NCBI GenBank assembly: GCA_030608985.1
Contig: JAUWDC010000041.1
Coordinates: 1 to 7,742, forward strand
From: Desulfobia sp.
GTDB taxonomy: Bacteria > Desulfobacterota > Desulfobulbia > Desulfobulbales > SURF-16
Reading direction: 5' to 3'
DNA length: 7,742 bases
Made by a program: the position numbers and the translations under genes. Below the pieces are notes generated by a model that was given only the letters and a program-made list of their open reading frames with translations, made no database searches and was not told the DNA's origin. Of this stretch, positions 1 to 5,817 are shown one piece after another (within the stretch, counting starts at the first letter, position 1; the number at the start of each line of letters is the position of its first letter).

Positions 1-2670
1 GTCGGTGATATGGATGCCTGGTGTCTAGGCAGAGAAATAAAGAAAATTAATTCCGAGATACCTATTGTTCTTCTTGCTCACAGTGAACAGTCAGTAAAAT
101 CCGACCCTGCCATGTTAAGTTGCAAGGAAATCGACCATTATTTTATCTGGACTGCAGATCCGGATCTCTTGATGGCGATTATCAAAAATGTTGAGGATAG
201 ATTAAATGTAGCTGCAGATACTGAAAAAGCCGGGGTCCGAGTCCTCATAATTGTTGAGGATAACCCGGAATATCGTTCATTTCTGTTGTCCATTGTTTAC
301 CGGGAAGTTGTTAACCAGACACAGAAGGTACTTGCAGACAGCCTGAATTATGAACATAAGTTGCTTAAAATGAGGGCCAGACCCAAAATTCTTGTTGCCC
401 AAAATTTTGAGGACGCCCTCCAATTATATGAACGTTTTAAGCCTTATGTTTTTGGTGTTATTTCCGATGGAAGATTCCCACGGTTCGGTAAGCTTGACAA
501 AGGTGCAGGCCTCAACCTTTTGCGTCGCATAAGAAAAGAGATTCATGATCTGCCATTACTTATGGCCAGCAATGAAACCTCTATTCGAAAAAGTGTGTTG
601 AAAATTCCTGCTGTTTTTGTCGATAAAAATTCATCTTTTTTTTCTGAAGAGATTCATCGCTTTTTACTCAACCAGCTTGGTTTCGGTGATTTTGTATTTC
701 GTATGCTCAATGGAGACATGGTTGGCTGGGCCTCAGATTTCAGAACATTTGAAGAGCAAATAAAGACCATCCCGGAAGAATCTTTTATGTATCATGCCAA
801 TAGAAATCATTTTTCCAACTGGATCATGGCTCGCTCCGAAATTGCAATGGCCTCCAGTCTGCATGTACTTAGTATAAGTGATTTTTCAGGCCCTGACGCC
901 ATGCGAAGTTTTTTAGCAGAAAATATTCATTCTCTTCGCAAAGAGAGGCAGAAGGGGATTATTGCCCGTTTTTCCTCAAAGGATTTTGATCCGGACATTA
1001 TGGATTTTGTAAAAATAGGAAAAGGATCTCTCGGTGGTAAAGGAAGAGGTCTGGCTTTTATGGCAGGTCTATTCGCTACCACCGGATATCTTTCTGAAAT
1101 ACCAGGGTTGAAAGTACAGTTTCCTCAAACGCTTGTTATCTGCTCAGGTGGTTTTGATGATTTTGTCGATAAAAATAATCTGGCACGAGTCAGAAAGCAC
1201 AAGGATACGGATATAGCTTCGGCGTTTCTTCAAGGTGACATGCCAGTCTCTCTGGAAACAGAATTGAGGGAATATCTCTCCAGTGTAACGGGACCCTTAT
1301 CCGTACGTTCTTCAAGTTTGATGGAAGATGCCCAGTTTACACCGTACGCAGGTCTTTTTTCTACCTATATGCTGCCAAACAATGGTCCGGACTTTTCAAT
1401 ACGTTTTGCCCAGTTTATTTCAGCGATCAAACTTGTGTATGCATCAACATGGTTCAGTGCCCCCAGAGTATTCTCGGGAGGCCAGTATCGTCAAAGTCAG
1501 GAAAAGATGGCAGTTATCGTTCAAAAAATGGTCGGTAGTCAGTATGGCGATTTCTTCTATCCTGCTGTTTCCGGTGTTGCCCAATCACATAATTACTACC
1601 CTGTTTCTCCAATGAAATCAGAAGATGGCCTCGCCTCCATAGCCTTGGGATTCGGTAGAACTGTTGTAGAAGGAGAAAAAAGCCTGCCTTTTTCTCCACA
1701 TTATCCGAAGGTGCTCCCTCATTTTTCATCTGTTGACGACATTCTTGAAAATGCGCAACGTTATTTTTATGCGTTGGAGATGTCGGCTGAAAGTAGCGTG
1801 ATTCGTTTTGACCCTCTTGGTGGTCTTATCAGGCGTGAAATATCCTCAGCCGAGGATGAATTCCCAGTCAGGATGCTTTCCAGTACCTACATAGCTGATG
1901 AGCATCGAATACGTGATGGAAGTCATCCCGGCACAAAGATTGTTACCTTTGCCCAGCTTTTAAAATATAATCTGATTCCTTTACCTGAAGTAATTGCTGA
2001 ATTTTTGCAACTTGGCAGACAAGGGATGGGGTGTCCTGTAGAAATAGAGTTTGCAGTGGACCTTCAGCCGGACCCTGCTGATAGTGTTTTTTATTTTTTG
2101 CAGATCAGGCCAATGGTCGTTGGAGCTGAGCGGTTTGATGTGGAGATCAGCAGCAAGGAAGAAAAGCAGGCGTTCTGTCAGTCAAACCAGGCGCTTGGAC
2201 ACGGCAAACTTGATCATATTGCCGATATCATATATGTCAGACCAGAATCTTTTGACACCGGGAAAACCCGGGAGATTGCCCGGGAAATCAGTCGACTGAA
2301 CAGTCTGTTACAAAAAGAGAAAAAGCCTTATTTGCTGATAGGCGCCGGACGCTGGGGATCAGCAGACCCCTGGCTTGGTATTCCTGTTCAGTGGCAGGAT
2401 ATTTCCGGGGCCGGCGCCATTGTGGAGTTACGTAATGACATGTTGAAAGTAGATCCTTCCCAGGGATCTCATTTCTTCCATAATATCATTTCTCTAGGAA
2501 TTCCATACGTGACAGTAACTGAAGGGAAAGATAGTCTTGACTGGAAGATGCTCGCCGCAATATCTCCTGTTCGGGAAACAGCATTTCTTCGGCACATACG
2601 TTTTGCCGAACCATTTATTATAAAGATAGATGCTTCTCAGGCAAGATGTATCATGTTTCTTGCCGAATGA
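1..2670 (+). CDS. Receiver-domain / PEP-pyruvate-binding (PPDK N-terminal type) protein, 5' partial
   Basis: The frame is open to base 1 (codons GTC GGT GAT precede the first ATG at 10), so the start lies outside the window; numbering here counts that ATG as residue 1. Residues 1-66 look like the C-terminal half of a receiver domain, without the usual lysine near FIWTAD. Residues 77-225 look like a second, complete receiver: acidic pair E83/D84, candidate phospho-acceptor D153 (VISDGR), S187 and K206, with about 20 extra residues between pocket and acceptor. Residues about 335-705 match the PPDK/PEP synthase ATP-grasp domain: GGKGRGL (342-348), SVRSSSLMED (431-440), ALGFGRTVVEGE (545-556), EIEFAV (678-683) and QIRPMV (698-703). 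The phosphohistidine swivel domain and PEP-binding barrel of true PEP synthase/PPDK are absent. The tail (770-886, GAGRWGS..., SHFFHNI) is typical of this uncharacterised family. It probably acts as a cytosolic signalling protein, but its reaction is unknown. The family call is fairly sure; the function is not. Confidence -1.
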   Translation, partial: VGDMDAWCLGREIKKINSEIPIVLLAHSEQSVKSDPAMLSCKEIDHYFIWTADPDLLMAIIKNVEDRLNVAADTEKAGVRVLIIVEDNPEYRSFLLSIVYREVVNQTQKVLADSLNYEHKLLKMRARPKILVAQNFEDALQLYERFKPYVFGVISDGRFPRFGKLDKGAGLNLLRRIRKEIHDLPLLMASNETSIRKSVLKIPAVFVDKNSSFFSEEIHRFLLNQLGFGDFVFRMLNGDMVGWASDFRTFEEQIKTIPEESFMYHANRNHFSNWIMARSEIAMASSLHVLSISDFSGPDAMRSFLAENIHSLRKERQKGIIARFSSKDFDPDIMDFVKIGKGSLGGKGRGLAFMAGLFATTGYLSEIPGLKVQFPQTLVICSGGFDDFVDKNNLARVRKHKDTDIASAFLQGDMPVSLETELREYLSSVTGPLSVRSSSLMEDAQFTPYAGLFSTYMLPNNGPDFSIRFAQFISAIKLVYASTWFSAPRVFSGGQYRQSQEKMAVIVQKMVGSQYGDFFYPAVSGVAQSHNYYPVSPMKSEDGLASIALGFGRTVVEGEKSLPFSPHYPKVLPHFSSVDDILENAQRYFYALEMSAESSVIRFDPLGGLIRREISSAEDEFPVRMLSSTYIADEHRIRDGSHPGTKIVTFAQLLKYNLIPLPEVIAEFLQLGRQGMGCPVEIEFAVDLQPDPADSVFYFLQIRPMVVGAERFDVEISSKEEKQAFCQSNQALGHGKLDHIADIIYVRPESFDTGKTREIAREISRLNSLLQKEKKPYLLIGAGRWGSADPWLGIPVQWQDISGAGAIVELRNDMLKVDPSQGSHFFHNIISLGIPYVTVTEGKDSLDWKMLAAISPVRETAFLRHIRFAEPFIIKIDASQARCIMFLAE

Positions 2671-2678
2671 TTCAGTGT

Positions 2679-3182
2679 CTACAAGCCGGCTTCTGCCAGA
2701 TCCTGGATGACTTTTTCTTGGCCTCTTGTAACAGCTCGCGGCACCTCAATTGATATTTTTACATACAGATCTCCATTGGGCCCTTTGGGGCCATCAGGCA
2801 GGCCGAGACCTTTGAGGCGTAATTTGCCGTTGGATTGGAAACCAGGTGGTACTTTCACTTTCATGTTTTTTCCCTCGAGCGTGGGAACAGAAATTGTTGT
2901 ACCGAGGACTGCAGCGCTGAAAGGTATCTGTTTTTCAACGATGAGATTACTGCCGTCACGCTCGAAAGTGGAATGACGTTTGACTTTAATAAGCAGGTAG
3001 AGATCGCCTCTGCTCCCTCCAGTAGGTGAGATTCCACCTTTACCGGTAATTCGCAGTTTTTTCCCGGTTTCAATGCCTGCGGGTATTTTTACAGAAACTT
3101 TTTCTCCACCTCTACCAAGAGATATGGTTTTCTCGGAACCAGTGAGAACATCATTTAAAGTAATGGGAAGCTCAAGGGACAT
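2679..3182 (-). CDS. DnaJ C-terminal-domain half, alternative independent start
   Basis: If the UGA terminates, the C-terminal domains could be made from the ATG at 3182 ([13 protein letters not shown], 167 residues). An AAGGGG tract at 3194-3189 lies 6 nt before this ATG and could act as a modest Shine-Dalgarno. A GTG at 3197 is also in frame but has no ribosome-binding site. Sequence features are those of DnaJ C-terminal substrate-binding domains I and II. The ATG and its possible ribosome-binding site fall inside the SECIS-like hairpin, so hairpin formation would hide them. This is an alternative to the full-length reading, included because the sequence cannot exclude it. Confidence -1.
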   Translation of the reverse strand: MSLELPITLNDVLTGSEKTISLGRGGEKVSVKIPAGIETGKKLRITGKGGISPTGGSRGDLYLLIKVKRHSTFERDGSNLIVEKQIPFSAAVLGTTISVPTLEGKNMKVKVPPGFQSNGKLRLKGLGLPDGPKGPNGDLYVKISIEVPRAVTRGQEKVIQDLAEAGL

Positions 3183-3629
3183 ATCCTGCCCCTTCACGTT
3201 TTGTTGTCAGCCGAAACCACTGCTGGTCTGACCGCAGGATCCTCCTGCCTGGGAGAAGATATTGCCAAAAGGGCTGCCGCCTCCGGAAAAAGTACGGAAG
3301 GAAGAACCCAATCCTCCACTGCCGCCACCCATTCCTCCGATATTGATGCCAAATTCTCGTAGAATAGAGCCAATATCAGAGTTGCGGAAAATATCCTCCT
3401 GACTGAATCGCTGCTGGAAGCCTGCTGAACCATAGGTATCATACTGCTTTCTCTTTTCTTCATCAGAGAGCACAGCGTATGCCTCATTGGCTTTTTTAAA
3501 CATCTCTTCCGCTTCCTTGTTTCCTTTGTTGCGGTCAGGATGATATTTCATTGCCATCTTGCGATAGGCTTTTTTTATTTCCTGTTTTGATGCCTTTTTG
3601 TCGACATTTAATGTTTTATAATAATCCAT
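2679..3629 (-). CDS. cbpA: CbpA-type DnaJ/Hsp40 co-chaperone with in-frame UGA (candidate selenoprotein)
   Basis: Reading through the single TGA at 3209-3207 gives a 316-residue protein, the usual length for CbpA. Order: J domain 1-66 with the HPD motif at 30-32 (KYHPDRN), which stimulates DnaK ATPase; a Gly/Phe-rich linker of about 67-140; residue 141 = UGA; then two beta-rich C-terminal substrate-binding domains (149-316), including [15 protein letters not shown] and GDLYVKI. The DnaJ zinc-finger repeats are absent, hence CbpA type. Both halves share one frame, so no insertion or deletion is needed. The ATG at 3629 (MDYYKTL) is preferred over an in-frame TTG at 3635 because families of this type begin MDYY; no strong Shine-Dalgarno is visible. 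The gene converges on the upstream plus-strand gene with an 8-bp gap. Domain identity is near certain. Full-length translation with selenocysteine is inferred; a nonsense mutation, sequencing error or split gene remains possible. Confidence -1.
3174..3194 (-). promoter_or_regulatory. SECIS-like hairpin downstream of the UGA
   Basis: After the UGA there are 12 nt, then an 8-nt arm AAGGGGCA (3194-3187), a 5-nt loop GGAUA (3186-3182) and the arm UGUCCCUU (3181-3174). All eight pairs form (seven Watson-Crick and one G-U). The loop opens with GG and begins 20 nt after the UGA. Bacterial SECIS elements are hairpins inside the coding region at about this distance, with a G in the first two loop positions. 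The E. coli fdhF element, as I recall it, has GCAGGUCUGC at its tip; the tip here is GCAGGAUAUGU. The hairpin overlaps conserved codons (KGQDMSLE), so chance pairing is possible. Confidence -1.
3207..3209 (-). other. In-frame UGA, candidate selenocysteine codon
   Basis: On the minus strand the codons run GGT TTC GGC TGA CAA CAA AAC GTG AAG. This is the only stop between the J-domain start and the TAG at 2681-2679. The UGA is followed by C, a weak termination context also found at the Sec codon of E. coli fdhF. It lies at residue 141, at the end of the Gly-rich linker, where an inserted residue should be structurally tolerated. Recoding is inferred from reading-frame continuity plus the downstream hairpin. 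Confidence -1.
3207..3629 (-). CDS. J-domain half of the Hsp40, if UGA acts as a stop
   Basis: This is the product expected if the TGA at 3209-3207 terminates translation: 140 residues holding the J domain with HPD (30-32) and the Gly-rich linker, ending [10 protein letters not shown]. It would still be able to stimulate DnaK but would have no substrate-binding or dimerisation domain. The linker contains one cysteine, C132, nine residues before the UGA. An automatic annotation would probably report this as a separate short DnaJ-domain protein. I list it as the alternative reading of the same locus, not as an extra gene. Confidence -1.
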   Translation of the reverse strand: MDYYKTLNVDKKASKQEIKKAYRKMAMKYHPDRNKGNKEAEEMFKKANEAYAVLSDEEKRKQYDTYGSAGFQQRFSQEDIFRNSDIGSILREFGINIGGMGGGSGGLGSSFRTFSGGGSPFGNIFSQAGGSCGQTSSGFG

Positions 3630-3643
3630 GCTCAAATAGTAAT

Positions 3644-3659
3644 CATTGGGATCCCAATG
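3644..3659. promoter_or_regulatory. 16-bp perfect palindrome upstream of the Hsp40 gene
   Basis: CATTGGGATCCCAATG is its own reverse complement and ends 14 nt upstream of the proposed Hsp40 ATG. It could be a dimeric repressor operator, or in RNA a compact hairpin (CAUUGG-GAUC-CCAAUG) near the ribosome-binding region. It does not resemble CIRCE. The function is unknown. Confidence -1.
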
Positions 3660-3717
3660 TGCTTAAACAAAATTGATGAACTCGCCGATAATTGCAGATT
3701 TCGAGAAGTTTTTTCTC

Positions 3718-3796
3718 ACCACAGAGCGCACAGAGATCACAGAGGTAACTGCTTGTAATAATAAAAATTCTCTGTGGTCTCTGTGCGCTCTGTGGT
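3718..3796. repeat. Inverted repeat with three CACAGAG heptamers per arm
   Basis: The left arm (3718-3744) and right arm (3770-3796) are 27-nt inverted copies with a single mismatch (T3737 against G3777, a U-G wobble in plus-strand RNA). They are separated by a 25-nt AT-rich loop. Each arm holds three heptamers at exact 9-nt steps: CACAGAG at 3720, 3729 and 3738, and CTCTGTG at 3770, 3779 and 3788. It sits between ssb and the Hsp40 gene. I recall similar CACAGAG-rich inverted repeats scattered between genes in several bacteria, so it may be a small non-coding repetitive element that also ends or attenuates transcription. A run of eight T follows on the plus strand (3804-3811), seven nt past the stem; on the minus strand no U tract follows the stem, so it is not a classical ssb terminator. 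Confidence -1.
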
Positions 3797-3819
3797 TAAT
3801 ATCTTTTTTTTACATATAG

Positions 3820-4227
3820 TTAGAAAGGAACTTCCTCACCCATACGCGGTTCAGGCGTGGGGGGGTCCTGTTGACTAAAATCAGTCCCTCCTGAAGACGC
3901 ACCTTTTGAGTCAAGCATCTTCATGTCTCTGGCGACGATCTCTGTCGTGTATCGTGTATTGCCGTCACGGTCTTCCCATTTTCTTGTCTGAATACGTCCT
4001 TCAATATAGACCTTCGATCCTTTTGAAAGGTATTCACCGCATATTTCACCAAGACGGGCAAAAGCAACAATGCGGTGCCATTCCGTCTGTTCCTGCATCT
4101 GGCCATCCTGGCCTTTCCATTTTTCAGTCGTCGCAATAGTAAAATTGGCGACTGCTGCTCCGCTCTGTGTATAACGAACTTCTGGATCTGAACCGAGATT
4201 GCCAATAAGAATGGCTTTGTTGATCAT
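3820..4227 (-). CDS. ssb: Single-stranded DNA-binding protein
   Basis: This 135-residue protein begins [23 protein letters not shown] and continues with [54 protein letters not shown] and YTTEIVA. This is the standard OB-fold of bacterial SSB (about residues 1-105), which binds ssDNA as a tetramer in replication, repair and recombination. The linker (about 106-125) is short. The protein ends EEVPF, a variant of the acidic DDIPF tip that recruits partner enzymes. The length is at the low end for bacterial SSBs. The ATG at 4227 has a good ribosome-binding site. The gene stands alone here, without the rpsF/rpsR neighbours often seen, and 184 nt separate it from the Hsp40 gene downstream. The identification is secure. 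Confidence -1.
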   Translation of the reverse strand: MINKAILIGNLGSDPEVRYTQSGAAVANFTIATTEKWKGQDGQMQEQTEWHRIVAFARLGEICGEYLSKGSKVYIEGRIQTRKWEDRDGNTRYTTEIVARDMKMLDSKGASSGGTDFSQQDPPTPEPRMGEEVPF

Positions 4228-4442
4228 TTTTTTCTCCTTTTTAGTGTCTTACAGCTTGTTTTGTGTAAAAAATAACAAAAAATTAAATGACTGTTTTGAT
4301 CATAAAAGTTGCCTCTACCGTTAAGGCACTTATCCTAAAAATCTTAAGGCCATTTCCGCTTTAGAGGGTTAATGATTTAATAGCTTTGCGTTAATAAATG
4401 TAATTCATAGCTGGCAGGACGCAAGGGGAATGAGTATTTTTT
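4228..4442. other. Intergenic spacer between the SPL-like gene and ssb
   Basis: This AT-rich 215-nt gap should hold the ssb promoter and the 3' end of the SPL-like transcript. I see only weak structure: a TGCCT/AGGCA inverted pair near 4310-4329 and a TTGCGT (4386-4391) / ACGCAA (4419-4424) pair with a 27-nt loop. Neither has the stem strength and U tract of a convincing intrinsic terminator. I find no small gene or RNA that I can support. Confidence -1.
4234..4238 (-). promoter_or_regulatory. Ribosome-binding site of ssb
   Basis: AGGAG on the minus strand lies 6 nt before the ATG at 4227 and fixes the ssb start. Farther upstream (4299-4304, minus) is a TATGAT that could be a -10 box, but I see no matching -35, so I do not call a promoter. 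Confidence -1.
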
Positions 4443-5576
4443 TTATCTCACAGCTTTGGCCGCTTTATCCAAATTATCCGGTAAGTTTTGAGCAGCCCCT
4501 TCCGGGAAACCGCATTCCTGCCATATTTCATCACTTTCCATACAGAAATAGATACATGTATTATGTGATACCCGCTTTCTTAGTTCGCCCAGGATGTGCT
4601 GGTACATTTCAACCCGTAGCCCCCTGAAATAGCGGTATTTGTTGTCTAAGCCCAAAACGAATTCTTCATGAAAGAAATTTGATTTTGGGAACCTTCCTAA
4701 AGCAATGGGCCGTAGACTAGGTAAAAAGCGCAGGGCTCCGAGACTGATCCAGGCAATTTTATCAGCAGGCACTGTTGAAAACAGCTTCTTAATGGTGTGT
4801 GAATATCCTTCACGCCAACCATCATGATATATAACGGGGTCAAAATGAAAAGCAAGTGTGTATCCCCAATCAGCGCACTGCACTGCCGCGGCTAATCTTT
4901 CTTCAAGACTTGCTGTACGTATCTCTTCCCTGGCCATTATGGACGGACTGTTCAAGGACCAGGCAATTATTGTTCTTCCGCCATGATCAAGACCACTGAG
5001 GTGATCGATGGCAACACTCTTTGTTTTAAGTTCCAGAACAGCTGTTTTTTTGTCTCTCATGAAGGGAACAAGAATTGTACTTAAGGCCGTGAGAGAGTCC
5101 AGGGCCAAACTGTCTGTAAATTCTCCGGTACCAATACGCCAGAACTGGCTTGTAGAGGTACAGGCCAATTCAAGTTCGGCAAGCAGGTCTTCAACATTTA
5201 CAAAAAAGGAAAGCCAGGGATTGTTCAAGTAGGCTTGGAGTATACAGTAGACACAATCCATGGGGCAGTTCATCCCGATGTTCAAGACCTGATAGTCACA
5301 GCAGCGGTACTCTTTTGTCCCAGGGCAGGGTTTGAAGAAATGTCCTCGGTTGCGGCAGAGTAAAAGGTGGTGTTTCCCTGTATTCAGGCTATGGGGGTAT
5401 GGCCCTGCATGGAGATCAGGTATTGCATCATCAGCAATAATTTCGTAAGGAATGTGCCTGGCTCGTTCGAGAATCTCTTTGGTGTAGGAAAAATCTTTGC
5501 AACTTTCCTGCACATAAATGCGCTGAATGTGGTGTGCAGGATCATATGGTTTTTTGCTGTGGTTTTCGGAGTGCAT
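4443..5576 (-). CDS. SPL-family (SplB-like) radical SAM protein
   Basis: The protein has 377 residues from the ATG at 5576 (MHSENHSKKP). An in-frame TTG at 5609 would add 11 residues, but neither start has a clear Shine-Dalgarno. The N-terminal RIYVQESCKDFSYTKEILER resembles the opening of spore photoproduct lyase relatives. The radical SAM 4Fe-4S motif is CPMDCVYC (C104, C108, C111), preceded by KPCPGT (C84) and the pair C92/C93, a signature I associate with SplB-like proteins; ILQAYLNNP follows. C139 in LACTS may correspond to the hydrogen-donor cysteine of spore photoproduct lyase, but that needs an alignment. Family members use S-adenosylmethionine radicals; spore photoproduct lyase reverses a thymine photoproduct in DNA. 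The substrate here is unknown, since the likely host does not form spores. The gene is divergent from nrdJ and lies upstream of ssb with a 215-nt gap. Family call confident; function uncertain. Confidence -1.
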   Translation of the reverse strand: MHSENHSKKPYDPAHHIQRIYVQESCKDFSYTKEILERARHIPYEIIADDAIPDLHAGPYPHSLNTGKHHLLLCRNRGHFFKPCPGTKEYRCCDYQVLNIGMNCPMDCVYCILQAYLNNPWLSFFVNVEDLLAELELACTSTSQFWRIGTGEFTDSLALDSLTALSTILVPFMRDKKTAVLELKTKSVAIDHLSGLDHGGRTIIAWSLNSPSIMAREEIRTASLEERLAAAVQCADWGYTLAFHFDPVIYHDGWREGYSHTIKKLFSTVPADKIAWISLGALRFLPSLRPIALGRFPKSNFFHEEFVLGLDNKYRYFRGLRVEMYQHILGELRKRVSHNTCIYFCMESDEIWQECGFPEGAAQNLPDNLDKAAKAVR

Positions 5577-5690
5577 GGCGCACCATACAACATGCTTTTT
5601 ATAGAGCAATTTTTTTTTTAATCTTTATCTCTTTGATTTCATGATGAGTATCTAAATTCCCTTTTTTTTCGATATATTTTTTGTTTACAT

Positions 5691-5706
5691 CTGCTCCATA
5701 TTGTGG
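5691..5706 (+). promoter_or_regulatory. Candidate NrdR box 1
   Basis: CTGCTCCATATTGTGG aligns with the NrdR box consensus (acaCwAtATaTwGtGt). The right half, ATATTGTG, matches fully; the left half is weaker. NrdR is the ATP/dATP-sensing repressor of ribonucleotide reductase genes and binds paired boxes. The call rests on the pairing with the second box 31 bp downstream and the position before nrdJ. Confidence -1.
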
Positions 5707-5721
5707 TTACTTCATCTCCGC

Positions 5722-5737
5722 ATACCATATTTTGTAT
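5722..5737 (+). promoter_or_regulatory. Candidate NrdR box 2
   Basis: ATACCATATTTTGTAT is an imperfect palindrome (ATAC/GTAT ends) that matches the NrdR consensus at the central ATAT, C4, G13 and neighbours. It begins 31 bp after box 1, close to the three-helical-turn spacing known for NrdR box pairs, and ends 80 nt before the nrdJ start. Matches are partial, so the confidence is moderate. Confidence -1.
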
Positions 5738-5806
5738 GTTTGATGTTCAGGGACCTACTAGTGAGGAATTAATCAGCGTATGCAAAACACCATAAAAATA
5801 TGAAAC

Positions 5807-5811
5807 AGGAG
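5807..5811 (+). promoter_or_regulatory. Ribosome-binding site deciding the nrdJ start
   Basis: AGGAG lies 6 nt before the ATG at 5818. A second candidate, GGGGAG at 5820-5825, is only 4 nt before the ATG at 5830. The ATG at 5800 has no Shine-Dalgarno. I therefore prefer 5818, with 5830 as the close alternative. Confidence -1.
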
Positions 5812-5817
5812 CCAGAG

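Larger units (their letters stand above)
5577..5817. other. Divergent intergenic region between the SPL-like gene and nrdJ
   Basis: This 241-nt AT-rich region must carry promoters for both genes. It contains A/T tracts (5610-5619, 5672-5679), the two NrdR-like boxes, and a possible weak nrdJ promoter (TTGTGG at 5701-5706 and TACCAT at 5723-5728, 16 bp apart) that would overlap both boxes. I find no cobalamin-riboswitch signature and no small gene. Confidence -1.

Noticed and set aside
1328..2299. Short open frames inside the PEP/pyruvate-binding gene on both strands
   Set aside because: They overlap continuous, motif-rich coding sequence in another frame and show no independent support.
2707..3029. 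Plus-strand open frames opposite the Hsp40 C-terminal domain
   Set aside because: The minus strand encodes a clear DnaJ C-terminal domain. The plus-strand frames have no domain or ribosome-binding site.
3195..3212. Frameshift as the cause of the split Hsp40
   Set aside because: The two halves are in the same frame (starts differ by a multiple of three), so an indel is not needed. Only a stop codon separates them.
3718..3796. CRISPR-like or tandem repeat array
   Set aside because: Repeat units are 7 nt at 9-nt steps and arranged as inverted arms, with no spacers of CRISPR size.
4386..4424. TTGCGT/ACGCAA inverted pair as a terminator of the SPL-like gene
   Set aside because: The stem is only 6 bp with a 27-nt loop and has no adjacent U tract on the minus strand.
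5577..5817. Cobalamin riboswitch before the B12-dependent reductase
   Set aside because: I find no B12-box-like core or the multi-stem structure, and the region is short and AT-rich.
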